DNA of 64,000 nt from Lutibaculum sp963816555 (GTDB lineage: Bacteria > Pseudomonadota > Alphaproteobacteria > Rhizobiales > Tepidamorphaceae), in contig CAWFLD010000009.1 of the NCBI GenBank assembly GCA_963816555.1, positions 41,948 through 105,947 of the forward strand, in the 5' to 3' direction. The notes under the pieces are model-generated. The model worked only from the letters and a program-made list of their open reading frames with translations. It did not search any database and was not told where the DNA came from. The first letter of the stretch is position 1, and each line of letters begins with the position of its first letter. Made by a program: the position numbers and the translations under genes. Positions 44,483-55,864 of this stretch are shown piece by piece.

Positions 44483-46684
44483 TCAGGCGCGCATGGCCTC
44501 CGTCGCGCCCGGCATCTCCAGCACGTACCGCATGAACGCGTCGGCCGGCATCGGCCTGGCGTAGCGGTATCCCTGCCCGGACTGGCAGCCGAAGGCGCGC
44601 AGCGCGGCCTCCTGCTCGGCGGTCTCGATCCCCTCCGCGATCGTCTCGAGGCCCAGCTCGTTGCCCATGCCGACGACGGCGCGGGTGATCGCGGCGTCGT
44701 GCGGGTTCGTCACGACATCGCGCACGAAGCTGCGGTCGATCTTCAGGGCCGTCAGGGGAAAGCGCTGCAGCGTGCTCAGCGAGGCGTAGCCGGTGCCGAA
44801 ATCGTCGAAGGCGATGCGGACGCCGAGGTCGCGGATCTCGCGCAGCGACGCCAGAGAGTGCTCGTCGTGGTGGAGCGCGATCATCTCGGTCACCTCGAGC
44901 TCGAGCATGGACGGCTCGATGTCGTGCGTCTCCAGGGCCTCGAGGACATGGCCGGCGAGCGTGCCCGAGCGGAAGTGGCCGGAGAACAGGTTCACGCTGA
45001 CCCTCCCGATGTCGAGGCCGGCGGCGCGCCATTCCGTCAGCTGGCGACACGCCTCGTCGATCACCCAGCGGCCGACCGGCTGGGGCAGCGAGCTCGTCTT
45101 GAGGGCCGGCAGGAACGCGCCCGGCAGGAGCAGGCCGCGCTCGGGATGCTGCCAGCGCAGGAGCCCCTCCGCCCCGAACACGCGGCCGTCGTCCAGCGAG
45201 ACCTGCGGCTGGTAGTGGAGCAGGAACTCGCCGTTCTGGAAGGCGCGCAGCAGCTCCTCCTGCATCGCCCGGCGCGCGATCGAGGCGACGCGCATCTGCG
45301 GCTCGAAGATGCGCACGGTGCGGCCGCCGCAATCCTTCGCCTGGTAGAGGGCGAAGTCGGCGCTCGCGATCAGCTCCTCGGCATCCTCGCCGTGCAGCGG
45401 GCCGATCGCGAAGCCGACGCTGGCGCCGACCTGCAGCAGGTGGCCGCCGATCTCGAACGGCGTCTCGAGCGCCGCGAGGATCCGGGTCGCCTGGGCCTGC
45501 ACCTCCATCGGGTCGGCGACGCCGGCGAGCAGGACGGCGAACTCGTCGCCGCCGAAGCGCGCCACGGTGGCGTCGTCGCGCAGCGCCGCCGGCAGCCGGA
45601 TCGCCAGGGCCTGCAGCAGCGCGTCGCCCATGCCGTGGCCGAGGCTGTCGTTGACCTCCTTGAAGCCGTCGAGGTCGAGCAGCATGACGGAGGCGGACGC
45701 CTTCTGGCGCAGCTGCTCGCCCAGGAGATCCTCGAAACAGCGCCGGTTCGTCAGGCCGGTCAGCGGGTCGTGGTGGGCGAGGCGGAGAAGCCGCGCGTCG
45801 CGCTCGCGGCGGGCCGAGATGTCGCGGATGATGGCGCCCATGCCGAGGCCCTTGTCCTGGCGCCAGACCGACACCGAGATCTCGATGGGCAGGCTCGAGC
45901 CGTCCCGCCGCCGCGCGATCACCTCGGTCGTGCGGCCGCTGAGCTTGGAATGGCCGCTGACGGCGACGCGGTCGAGCCCCATCTGGTGGGCACCGCGCAT
46001 GCGCTCGGGGATGATCAGGTCGAGCGGGCTGCCGACCATCTCCCGCCGGTCGTAGCCGAAGAGCTCGGAGGCGGCGCGGTTGGCGAACTCGATCCGGCCG
46101 GACGGGTCGACGGCGAGCATCGCCAGCTCGGTGGCGTCGGCGAAGCCGCGCATGGCGAGCCACTGGCGGTCGCTCCGGCGCAGCTCGAGCTGGTCCATCG
46201 CGAAGCTCGCGAGGCGCTCCAGCGCGCGGCGGTCCGGCTCGGCGAAGGCGGTGCGGGGCTCGGTGTCGGCGATGCAGAGCGCGCCGATGCGGTGCCCCTC
46301 GCTCGTGACCAGCGGCGCGCCGGCATAGAAGCGCACATGCGGCTCGTCGACGACCAGCGGGCTCTTGGCGAAGAGCGGCGTCCTGGCGGCATCGAGCAGC
46401 ACGAACGCCTCGTCGCCGCGGATCGTGTGGCTGCAGAACGAGATCGACCGGTCGACCTCGCAGACGTCCAGGCCGTGGCGGGCCTTGAGCCACAGGCGGT
46501 TGCGATCGACGAAGGTCAGGAGGGCCATCGGGACCCCGAACAGATCGGCGGCGAGCGCGGCGATCCGGTCGAATTGCGGCTCGGGATCCGTTCCAACCAC
46601 CTGGAACCTCTCCAGGGCCTCGAGACGGGCCCGCTCGTGATGTTCGTCCGCACCGACTGCGGCGAGATTATCCGTCACGTTCAA
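44483..46684 (-). CDS. GAF-PAS-GGDEF-EAL cyclic-di-GMP protein
   Basis: About 733 residues, soluble. GAF (about 20-165; FGVPMALLTFVDRNRLWLKA, RFYAGAPLVTSEGHRIGALC), PAS (MLAVDPSGRIEFANRAASELFGYD), GGDEF (ARFGGDEFAVLL) and EAL. The cyclase lacks the RxxD inhibitory site (RDDA). The phosphodiesterase has EGL in place of EAL (AEGLLRWQHP) and NLFSGHF, while LEVTEM, FDDFGTGYASLSTL and AEGIET are intact, so activity is uncertain. Start: TTG 46684 has GAGAG at 6 bases; TTG 46699 or GTG 46678 are alternatives. Confidence 0.9.
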   Translation of the reverse strand: MNVTDNLAAVGADEHHERARLEALERFQVVGTDPEPQFDRIAALAADLFGVPMALLTFVDRNRLWLKARHGLDVCEVDRSISFCSHTIRGDEAFVLLDAARTPLFAKSPLVVDEPHVRFYAGAPLVTSEGHRIGALCIADTEPRTAFAEPDRRALERLASFAMDQLELRRSDRQWLAMRGFADATELAMLAVDPSGRIEFANRAASELFGYDRREMVGSPLDLIIPERMRGAHQMGLDRVAVSGHSKLSGRTTEVIARRRDGSSLPIEISVSVWRQDKGLGMGAIIRDISARRERDARLLRLAHHDPLTGLTNRRCFEDLLGEQLRQKASASVMLLDLDGFKEVNDSLGHGMGDALLQALAIRLPAALRDDATVARFGGDEFAVLLAGVADPMEVQAQATRILAALETPFEIGGHLLQVGASVGFAIGPLHGEDAEELIASADFALYQAKDCGGRTVRIFEPQMRVASIARRAMQEELLRAFQNGEFLLHYQPQVSLDDGRVFGAEGLLRWQHPERGLLLPGAFLPALKTSSLPQPVGRWVIDEACRQLTEWRAAGLDIGRVSVNLFSGHFRSGTLAGHVLEALETHDIEPSMLELEVTEMIALHHDEHSLASLREIRDLGVRIAFDDFGTGYASLSTLQRFPLTALKIDRSFVRDVVTNPHDAAITRAVVGMGNELGLETIAEGIETAEQEAALRAFGCQSGQGYRYARPMPADAFMRYVLEMPGATEAMRA

Positions 46685-47081
46685 GGACCGCTCTCTCAAG
46701 GTAAGAGTGATTTCCGTGATCTGAAAGCTACCCGCAAAGTCTTATCCAAGACTAAACCTCGCCCTCGGGAGGTGTGTCGCGCGGCACGCAAAGAAACAGC
46801 AAATTTTGGGCAATTCCGAAGTTCTCGTGGTCGGCGACTCGTTATTCCGCCGCAGGCATGGAAATTGGGGTTTTCGAACAACGCGCCGGGCGCCGCAGGA
46901 ACGATTTTTTCGCGCAAAGGGGGAGCCGGGAAGCCCACGGGGTCGCGGAAGCGGCCGCCGCCACGCCAGGACGTCGCGCCGGGCGCGCGCGGCAAGGGGC
47001 GCAGGAGCGCCCCTTGCCGAAGCTCGATGACGCTGCCGGATCGGCAGCGATGGCGGGACCGGCAGGCGCGCGCCCGCGCCG
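46685..47081. other. Intergenic region with inverted repeat
   Basis: About 390 bases, locally AT-rich, between the GAF-GGDEF-EAL gene and the end of a chemoreceptor gene. An exact inverted repeat AGTCTT-ATCC-AAGACT lies at 46738-46753, 50-70 bases before the GGDEF gene start. The terminator at 46990-47019 is described separately. No gene seen. Confidence 0.55.
46990..47019 (-). terminator. Terminator hairpin after the first chemoreceptor
   Basis: A perfect 13-bp stem (CGGCAAGGGGCGC with its complement) and AGGA loop, 63 bases past the stop of the chemoreceptor gene. No T-run follows on the minus strand. The stem core is the same as in the terminator after cheW. Confidence 0.6.
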
Positions 47082-49310
47082 TCAGAACTCCTCCCACTCG
47101 TCGGCCGCGGGCGCGGCCTTGAGGGCGGTGTTGCCGACGAGGGTCGGGCGGGGCCGCGAGGGCGCGGCCGGGCGGGAGCCTCTCGCGGCCGGGGCGGCGG
47201 CGCGGGGTGCGGCCGCCTCCGTCGCGCCGGCGAGGCGGAAGCGCGCGACGAGCCGGGCGAGCTCGCCCGTCTCCTGCGACAGGCTGTGCGCCGCCGCCGT
47301 CTGCTCCTCGACCATCGCCGCGTTCTGCTGCGTCACCTGGTCCATCTGGTTGACCGCCGTGTTGACCTCGGCGAGGCCCGTCGCCTGCTCCTGCGCCGAG
47401 CCCGAGATGTCGCGCACGATGGCGTTGATCTCCGCCACCTGCCCGGCGATCCGGTTGAGCGCCTCGCCCGTCCGCGCCACCAGGTCGACGCCCTGCGCCA
47501 CCTGGCCCGACGAGGTCTGGATCAGCGTCTTGATCTCCTTGGCGGCCTCCGCCGAGCGCTGCGCCAGGCCGCGCACCTCCTGCGCCACGACGGCGAAGCC
47601 CTTGCCGGCATCGCCCGCCCGCGCCGCCTCGACGCCGGCGTTGAGCGCCAGCAGGTTCGTCTGGAAGGCGATCTCGTCGATCACGCCGATGATCTGCGAG
47701 ATCTGCTTGGAGGATGCCTCGATCTCCGTCATCGCGCCGACCGCGGTCTTCACGACCTCGCCCGATTCCTCGGCGTCGGACTTGGCCTTGCCGACGACGT
47801 CGCGGGCGTGGTTCGCCCCGTCCGCCGTCTTCTTCACCGTCGCGGTGATCTCGTCGAGCGCGGCCGCCGTCTCCTCCAGGCTCGCCGCCTGCTGCTCGGT
47901 GCGCCGCGACAGGTCGTCGGAGGCCTGGCTGATCTCGCCGGTGCCGGTGCGGATCGCGTCCGTCGTGCCGACGATCGTCGTCATGACCTCGCTCAGCTGC
48001 TCCATCGCGGCGTTGAAGTCGTCGCGGAGCTGGCGGTACTCGCCGGGGAACTCCGCCTCGATCCGGTAGGTCAGGTCGCCGTCCGACAGCTTCGACAGGC
48101 CCGAGCCGATCTCGCTGACGACGATCGACTGCTCCTCCGCCGCCCGGCTCTGCGTCGCCTCGCTGCGCCGGCGCTCGGAATCCGCCGCCTCGCGCTGCGC
48201 CGCGGCCTCCGCCTCGACGCGCTGCTTCTCGATCGCCGCCTGCTTGAACGTCATGACCGCCTGCGCCATCTCGCCGACCTCGTCGGACTGGCCGACCGCG
48301 GGCACGTCGACCTCGTTGTCGCCGCCCGCGAGCCGCGACATCGCGCTCGCCATGCCGTGGATCGCGCCGCCGATGCGGTGGCCGACGAAGAGCGCGAGAA
48401 GGACGGCGAGGATGATCGCGACGGCGGCCCCGCCGAGCGCGGTCAGGGCGATGGTCCGCGACGTGGCGAGCATGCCGGCCTGCGACACCATCAGGTGCGC
48501 CACGCCGACCACGTTGCCGGAGAAGTCGCGCACCGGCCGCGCCACGCCGACATAGGAGAGGTCGCCGAGCGTGGACGAGGTCCGCACGGTCTCGCCCTTG
48601 CGCACCCGCGCCAGCACGTCGCCGTCGAGCAGCGGCGCGCCCTCGAAGGTCGAGGCGGCCCGGGCCTGCCCGGCCGCCTTGGCCGAGAAGGTCTCCACGT
48701 TCTCCATCGGGAAGAGGTAGAGCTCCGCCTCGTCCTCGGCGCCGTCCATGAGACGGTCGATGAAGCCCTTGCCGAAGCCGAGGCCGAACTCCACCGAGCC
48801 GACCTGGCGGCCCTGCCACACGATCGGCTCGACCGCGCGCACGCCGACGCCGGCCCGGCCGCGCTCGAGGCCGAACACGGAATGATGGTTGTCGTTCGCG
48901 TCGACCACGGTGAAGCGGAAGCTCGAGAGGTCGTCGCCGAACTTCTCCGGCTTGTGGACGCGGAAGAAGGAATGGGCGTCGGGCGTGTGGAACTGGAACT
49001 GCTCCACCCCGTACTGCGCCTTCATCGCGGCGAAGCCGGGGACGAAGATGTCGGCGAGGCGCTGCCGGTCGCCGGTGGCGACGGCCTGCGCCACCTCCGG
49101 CTGCTGCGCGACGAGGGCGGCGAGGCTCTGCGCCTTGTCGACCTCCGCGGAGATGGAGCGGTCGAGCTTGCGCTGCATCACGTCGAGCTCGCGGCCGGCG
49201 GCCTGGTCGACGAGGCGCCCGGCGCCGAAGTAGAGCGGCAGCCCGACCGCCGCGGTCGCGACGAGGGCGGCACAGAGAACAGACAGGAAGAGACGGAGAC
49301 GCAGAGACAT
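47082..49310 (-). CDS. Methyl-accepting chemotaxis protein with Cache-type sensor
   Basis: 742 residues, intact. TM helix (SLRLRLFLSVLCAALVATAAVGLPL), a periplasmic sensor of about 240 residues resembling dCache (HTPDAHSFFRVHKPEKFGDD, VGVRAVEPIVWQGRQVGSVEFGL), TM2 near 300, HAMP, then the signalling hairpin with the tip EIAFQTNLLALNAGVEAARAG. It ends in DEWEEF, a xWxxF-type CheR/CheB docking tail. The ligand is unknown. It lies downstream of MCP-cheW but behind that unit's terminator, so it is likely its own unit. Its signalling half nearly repeats the next chemoreceptor. Confidence 0.93.
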   Translation of the reverse strand: MSLRLRLFLSVLCAALVATAAVGLPLYFGAGRLVDQAAGRELDVMQRKLDRSISAEVDKAQSLAALVAQQPEVAQAVATGDRQRLADIFVPGFAAMKAQYGVEQFQFHTPDAHSFFRVHKPEKFGDDLSSFRFTVVDANDNHHSVFGLERGRAGVGVRAVEPIVWQGRQVGSVEFGLGFGKGFIDRLMDGAEDEAELYLFPMENVETFSAKAAGQARAASTFEGAPLLDGDVLARVRKGETVRTSSTLGDLSYVGVARPVRDFSGNVVGVAHLMVSQAGMLATSRTIALTALGGAAVAIILAVLLALFVGHRIGGAIHGMASAMSRLAGGDNEVDVPAVGQSDEVGEMAQAVMTFKQAAIEKQRVEAEAAAQREAADSERRRSEATQSRAAEEQSIVVSEIGSGLSKLSDGDLTYRIEAEFPGEYRQLRDDFNAAMEQLSEVMTTIVGTTDAIRTGTGEISQASDDLSRRTEQQAASLEETAAALDEITATVKKTADGANHARDVVGKAKSDAEESGEVVKTAVGAMTEIEASSKQISQIIGVIDEIAFQTNLLALNAGVEAARAGDAGKGFAVVAQEVRGLAQRSAEAAKEIKTLIQTSSGQVAQGVDLVARTGEALNRIAGQVAEINAIVRDISGSAQEQATGLAEVNTAVNQMDQVTQQNAAMVEEQTAAAHSLSQETGELARLVARFRLAGATEAAAPRAAAPAARGSRPAAPSRPRPTLVGNTALKAAPAADEWEEF

Positions 49311-49503
49311 TGTCCACCTGAACTTGAAGAAGATGCGGGCAATCTTGCCGGCGCCTCTTGTCACCAGGTTAATTTCGTCATCCGAAGGCTCGCCTTTCCC
49401 CGGAAATCTCGCCGTTCTCTCACGGCGGCCACGAGTTTTGCCTCCGTCGTCTTTCGGCAGGGCGCGACATGGCCGCCCTGCAGCACGCGCCCCTCGGGCC
49501 CGC

Positions 49504-49534
49504 CAAAAGCCAAGGGGCGCCGAAGCGCCCCTTG
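49504..49534 (-). terminator. Rho-independent terminator after cheW
   Basis: On the minus strand a perfect 10-bp stem CAAGGGGCGC/GCGCCCCTTG closes on a TTCG tetraloop and is followed by GGCTTTT. It lies 41 bases after the cheW stop. Confidence 0.8.
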
Positions 49535-49574
49535 CAAGACATCGGTCGCCCCGCCCGCCCGGGCGGGGTTCCGT

Positions 49575-50039
49575 TCAGGCGGCGACGGCCTGCGCGTCCA
49601 TGACGATGTGCTCGAGCGCGAGCAGGCTGACGATGCCCTCGTCCGTCGTCATCAGCCCGCGCACGAAGTCGCGGACATGGTCGGAGCCGACCTCCGGCAC
49701 GTCCTGCAGCGCGTCCTCGCGGACCGTCAGGATGTCGCAGACCGCGTCGACCAGAAGCCCGACCTGGTGCTCGCCGACCTGGACGACGACCACCACGGAC
49801 GACTGCGCCGGGGAGGTGGCGCCGAGGCCGAGGCGGGCGCCGAGGTCGATCACCGGCAGGACGACGCCGCGCAGGTTGATCATGCCGAGGACGTGAGCCG
49901 GCGCCTGGGCGAGCGGCGTCGACTTCGTCCAGCCGCGGATCTCGCGCACCGACATGATGTCGATCGCGAACTGCTGCTCGCCGATCGCCACGGCGATCAG
50001 CTCGGCGCCGGTCTTCGGCAGGTTCGTCACGTTGATCAT
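49575..50039 (-). CDS. cheW: Chemotaxis coupling protein CheW
   Basis: 154 residues. It has the CheW SH3-like fold: ELIAVAIGEQQFAIDIMSVREIRGW, APAHVLGMINLRGVVLPVIDLGARLGL, VVVQVGEHQVGLLVDAVCDIL and GIVSLLALEHIV. It links receptors to CheA, which is not in the window. The ATG lies 2 bases after the stop of the upstream chemoreceptor, so the pair is translationally coupled and followed by a terminator. Confidence 0.94.
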   Translation of the reverse strand: MINVTNLPKTGAELIAVAIGEQQFAIDIMSVREIRGWTKSTPLAQAPAHVLGMINLRGVVLPVIDLGARLGLGATSPAQSSVVVVVQVGEHQVGLLVDAVCDILTVREDALQDVPEVGSDHVRDFVRGLMTTDEGIVSLLALEHIVMDAQAVAA

Positions 50040-50041
50040 AT

Positions 50042-51106
50042 TCAGAACTCCTCCCACTCGTCTTCCGAGGGCTCGATCTTGAGGGCGGTGTTGCCGACGC
50101 TGGCCGGGACGGCCTTCCTGGCGTGCGGCGTCTTCGGGGTGGCGGGGGCGCGGGCCGCGGATGCGGACCGTTCTCCCTCGCCGATGCGGAACCTGGAGAC
50201 GAGCCGGACGAGCTCGCCGGTCTCGTTCGACAGGCCGTGCGCGGCGGCGGTGGCCTGCTCGACCATGGCGGCGTTCTGCTGCGTCACCTGGTCCATCTGG
50301 TTGACGGCCGTGTTGACCTCGGCGAGGCCCGTCGCCTGCTCCTGCGCGGAGGCGGAGATGTCGCGGACGATGCCGTTGATCTCCGTCACCTGCTCGACGA
50401 TGCGGGCCAGCGCCTCGCCCGCCCGGCCGACGAGCGACACGCCCTGCTCGACCTGGCCGGACGAGGTCTGGATCAGCGTCTTGATCTCCTTGGCGGCGTC
50501 GGCCGAGCGCTGCGCCAGCGCGCGGACCTCCTGCGCCACGACCGCGAAGCCCTTGCCCGCCTCGCCGGCACGCGCCGCCTCGACGCCGGCGTTCAGCGCC
50601 AGCAGGTTCGTCTGGAAGGCGATCTCGTCGATCACGCCGATGATCTGCGAGATCTGCTTCGAGGAGCCCTCGATCTCGGTCATCGCGCCGACCGCGCTCT
50701 TGACGACCTCGCCCGACTGCTCGGCGTCGCTCTTGGCCTTGCCGACGACGTCGCGGGCATGGTTCGAGCCCTCGGCGGTGCGCTTCACCGTCGCCGTGAT
50801 CTCGTCGAGCGCCGCCGCCGTCTCCTCCAGGCTCGCCGCCTGCTGCTCGGTGCGCCGCGACAGGTCGTCGGAGGCCTGGCTGATCTCGCCGGTGCCCGAG
50901 CGGATGCCCTCGGTGGCGCGCGCGATCGTCTTCATCGCGTCCTGCATCTGCGACATCGCGCCGTTGAAGTCGTCCTTGAGCTTCCGGTACTCGCCGGGGA
51001 ACTCCGCCGCGATCCGGTAGGTCAGGTCGCCGTCCGACAGCCTCGCGAGGCCGGTGCCGATCTCGCCGACCACGAGCGACTGCTCGTGCGACGCCTGCGT
51101 CTGCAT
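50042..51106 (-). repeat. Diverged direct repeat of the chemoreceptor signalling half (other copy about 47082-48150)
   Basis: The last 350 or so codons of the two chemoreceptors are near-identical at DNA level over long stretches. For example, the blocks starting at 47636 and 50578 (tcgacgccggcgtt) run in parallel with only scattered changes. The sensor halves differ completely. Confidence 0.8.
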
Positions 51107-51932
51107 CTCCTCGTTGCGGCGCCGCTCCGCATCCGCCTGCCCGCGCTGCGCCGACGCCTCCGCCTCGACGCGCTCCTTCTCGATGCGCGGCTTCCTTGAA
51201 CCTCAGCACGGCCTGCGCCATCTGGCCGATCTCGTCCTTCTGGCCCAGCGCCGGCACCTCGACCGTCTTGTCGCCGGCGGCGAGACGCCGCATGACGTCC
51301 GTCATGCCCCTGACGGGCCGGGCGATCAGGCGGGTCAGCAGGATGCCCATGGCGATGCCGATCAGCGCGGCGGCGATGCCGCCGGCGATCAGGGCCGCGT
51401 GCGACGTGCCGATCGCGCTCGCCTGCTCGTCGCGCCGCTGGTCCATGAGATCGATCTGGGCATCGATGATCTGCGCCTGGAGGCTGCGCGCCTCGTCGAG
51501 CCCGACCGTGCCCGACAGCGTGCGCGCCTCGTAGCGGGTCATCGGGTCGCCGAACAGCGCGACCTGCTTGTCGGCCTCCTCGCTCTGCCACTTGCCGAGG
51601 GCGGCCATCAGGGCGTCGGCGCGCGCCTGCTGCGCGGGCAGCGCCGTCTGCGCCTTGAAGGTGCCGATCGCGTCGGCGAAGGCCTTCTTCTTCTCCTCGT
51701 AGATCCTGGCGAACGAGTCCTCGCCGGCCACCATGTAGGCGCGCACGGCGTCCTGCTGCTCGACCATCAGGGTGAGCATCTTCTCCGTCAGGATCGTGAG
51801 GTCGGTGCTGACCTCGTTGCGCTCCGCCACGGCCCCGATGCGCTGCAGGTTCACGGCCACGACCGCGGCCGATCCGACAAAGGCAAGCACAAGCACGCAG
51901 AATGCGAGCATGAGCTTCCTGGCAATCGTCAT
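50042..51932 (-). CDS. Methyl-accepting chemotaxis protein with helical sensor, one frame break
   Basis: About 629 residues after correction. TM1 (MLAFCVLVLAFVGSAAVVAV), an all-helical periplasmic region of about 150 residues (4HB/CHASE3-like, LTLMVEQQDAVRAYMVAGEDSFARIYEEKK), TM2, HAMP and the same signalling domain and DEWEEF tail as the other chemoreceptor. Near 51185 the frame changes. Removing one base gives KEAAIEKERVEAEA, parallel to KQAAIEKQRVEAEA in the other receptor, which makes the inserted base quite certain. Start ATG 51932 (a GTG 9 bases upstream is possible). First gene of the MCP-cheW unit. Confidence 0.9.
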
Positions 51933-52576
51933 GTTCTTCACGTTGGTGCCCCCCGGCACGCTGCTGGCCACACGCGGCAACCGACGGGAGTATCCAGGGG
52001 AGAGATCAGGACGCTCGACTCGTGCCGATAGCCGATCCGATAACCTCCAGATGCCTAAGAACCCGTGAACTGAACGGGGCCGTCCAAGCAAATATCCTCT
52101 ATGGTTACCGTAGAAATATGCGCTCCTCGAGAATTCGGCAGAGGCGCCGCGGCCGAGGCGGCGGGCTCGACATGTGATCGCCCTCCCTTCACCTGCCGCG
52201 GAATCATCCGGATTTGCCTGGGGATAGCGGCTCGCAAATTTTGCTCTCCGGCCTCGCCCTCGACCGGCGCCAGCCGCAAACTTTGAACGGAACAGCTCCG
52301 GCTGCGGCCATATGGCCTCGGTAAATCTGCGTATTGGCGGTCACATCTATGCTTATACTGCGCCGACCAGCCCGATCCACTACGCTGACGGGACACTATT
52401 GGCGTATTCGTGGACGAGCACGTCCCGTCGCGACCGGATGGAGGGGACGTGTCGTGCGTCTGCCGATTTCCCGCAGGGGCTCGCCGCGTGGCGCTTTTTC
52501 CTGTCCGACGGTCCGCGAACCGCATAGTCTTGCCGGAAAGGCCGGCGATCCCCGGCCGGATCCTTCCGAAGACGCG
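51933..52576. other. Long intergenic region
   Basis: About 640 bases between divergent chemoreceptor and exporter genes, less GC-rich than the surroundings from about 52080 to 52420. It holds a 12-bp palindrome GGCCATATGGCC (52306-52317) and a small GC hairpin (52540-52557) close to the exporter start. Open frames here have no ribosome site or family likeness. Function not seen. Confidence 0.5.
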
Positions 52577-53332
52577 ATGATCTCCGACCTCCACGTCTAT
52601 CTGGTGGCCGTGCCGGCCGTGATCCTCTACGGCCTCGCGAAGGGCGGCTTCGGCGGCCCGATCTCGCAGCTCGCGGTGCCGCTGATGGCGCTCGTCATCA
52701 GCCCGCTCACGGCGGCCGCCATCCTCCTGCCCGTGCTCGTCGCGATGGACCTCGTCGCGGTGCTGTCCTATCGCGGCATCTTCGACCGGCAGACGCTCCG
52801 GATCGTGCTGCCCGGCGGGCTGGCCGGGCTGGCGATCGGCTGGGCGGCGGCGAGCTGGGTGACGGCGGACGAGGTCCGCCTCATCGTCGGGCTGATCGGC
52901 CTCGCCTTCACCTGCGACTGGCTCTTCGGCCGCGGCGCGCGCCGGCCGCCACGCCGGCAGAGCCGTGTCCGCGGCACGTTCTGGGCCACCGTGTCGGGCT
53001 TCACGAGCTTCGTCAGCCACTCCGGCGGCCCGCCGTTCCACATGTACGCCCTGCCGCTGAAGCTCGAGCCGCGCGTGCTCGCCGGCACGGCGGCGCTGTT
53101 CTTCGGGACGATGAACGTCCTGAAGCTGCTGCCCTACCTGCAGCTCGGCGAGTACACGAGCGAGACGCTCCTGGTGTCGCTGACGCTTCTGCCGGTCGCG
53201 CCCGTCGCCACGCGGGCGGGCGTCTATCTCGTGCGGATCATCGAGCCGCACGTGTTCTACCGGTTCGCCTACACCGGCATCTTCCTTGCGAGCCTCAAGC
53301 TCACCTGGGACGGCCTGCAGGCGGTCTTCTGA
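52577..53332 (+). CDS. TauE/SafE family sulfite/sulfonate exporter-like permease
   Basis: 251 residues from ATG 52577, about seven hydrophobic helices, with the two TauE/SafE repeats: LYGLAKGGFGGPISQLAVPLMAL and GFTSFVSHSGGPPFHMYALPLKL. The family exports sulfur-containing anions or organic acids; the substrate here is unknown. The upstream open frame (from 52334) is not family-like. Convergent with the carbonic anhydrase gene. Confidence 0.88.
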   Translation: MISDLHVYLVAVPAVILYGLAKGGFGGPISQLAVPLMALVISPLTAAAILLPVLVAMDLVAVLSYRGIFDRQTLRIVLPGGLAGLAIGWAAASWVTADEVRLIVGLIGLAFTCDWLFGRGARRPPRRQSRVRGTFWATVSGFTSFVSHSGGPPFHMYALPLKLEPRVLAGTAALFFGTMNVLKLLPYLQLGEYTSETLLVSLTLLPVAPVATRAGVYLVRIIEPHVFYRFAYTGIFLASLKLTWDGLQAVF

Positions 53333-53360
53333 CGCGGCGGGCGGCGCGGGGCCTGCGGCC

Positions 53361-53972
53361 TCAGTCCAGCTTCACGAAGTCGTCGCCCTCGAGCTTCGTC
53401 AGGACGCCGCTGGCGACGCCGAAGGAATAGCCGGCGAGCTCCAGCCGACCGGCCTCCACCGCCTCGCGGATCCACGGGAAGGTCATCAGGTTGCGCAGCG
53501 ACAGCCGCACCACCTCGGCCTCGCAATGGTGCAGCACCTCGGCATGGTCGAGGCCGGACGGCACGGATTGAAGCACCGGCTCGGCCAGGTCGAGCCACGG
53601 CTTGATGAAGTCCGCCGCGCTGTCCGGCGCGCCGTCGACCAGCGCCCGGACGCCGCCGCACTGGGCGTGGCCGAGCACGACGATGCGCTTCACCTCGAGC
53701 ACCCGCACGCCGTATTCGAGCGCGGCGCTGGTGCCGTGATGCCGGCCCGAGCCCGGCTCGTAGGGCGGCACGATCGCCGCGACGTTGCGCACGACGAAGA
53801 GCTCGCCCGGCCCCGCGCCGAAGACGGTCTGCGGGTCGACCCGGGAATCCGAGCAGCCGATGACCAGCGTCTCGGGCCGCTGCCCGTAGAGGGCGAGCTT
53901 CTCGTACCGGTCGCGCTCGGTCGGCCAGCGCTCGGCGCGGAAACGGCGGTATCCTTCGATCAGTCGGTCCAT
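53361..53972 (-). CDS. Beta-class carbonic anhydrase
   Basis: 203 residues. Zinc ligands are CSDSRVDP (Cys, with the Asp-Arg dyad) and VLGHAQCGGVRAL (His and Cys). FVVRNVAAIVPPYEP and SALEYGVRVLEVKRIVVLGH are standard. It hydrates CO2 to bicarbonate. Start ATG 53972 (MDRLIEGYRRFRAERWP), chosen because upstream codons are not conserved. Intact. Confidence 0.95.
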   Translation of the reverse strand: MDRLIEGYRRFRAERWPTERDRYEKLALYGQRPETLVIGCSDSRVDPQTVFGAGPGELFVVRNVAAIVPPYEPGSGRHHGTSAALEYGVRVLEVKRIVVLGHAQCGGVRALVDGAPDSAADFIKPWLDLAEPVLQSVPSGLDHAEVLHHCEAEVVRLSLRNLMTFPWIREAVEAGRLELAGYSFGVASGVLTKLEGDDFVKLD

Positions 53973-54154
53973 GGCGGCTTCACGTGGCTCATCTCTTCCG
54001 GGCGCCCTCGGCGGGCGGCGCGGCATCTACCTAAGCGCTTTTCCCCGGGCTTTCGAGCCCCTTCCGGCGCATCCGCTTGATCCGACGCATTGTCGCCGCC
54101 CGCGCGGAAAGCTAGCGTCACCGCCAAGAAGAGATCTTCACGGGAAACGGCAGC

Positions 54155-55780
<1,626 letters not shown>

Positions 55781-55790
55781 CGCCGGCGGA

Positions 55791-55823
55791 CAAAAGAAAA
55801 GGGCGCCCCGGAACGGGACGCCC
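55791..55823 (-). terminator. Rho-independent terminator between convergent genes
   Basis: GGGCG-C-CCC / GGG-A-CGCCC stem (one mismatch, GGAAC loop at 55810-55814). On the minus strand it is followed by TTTTCTTTTG, ideal for ending the DUF465 gene. It can also fold for the plus-strand ligase gene. Confidence 0.75.
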
Positions 55824-55864
55824 TGAACGCCTCTTTGAAACTTTCTACCGCCGCTTACGCCGGC

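Noticed and set aside
47286..51020. A 1244-codon plus-strand open frame across both chemoreceptors and cheW
   Set aside because: Shadow of the repeated coiled-coil genes; no motifs.
52306..52317. Palindrome GGCCATATGGCC as an operator
   Set aside because: Short, GC-flanked and not placed next to a recognisable promoter; may be chance.
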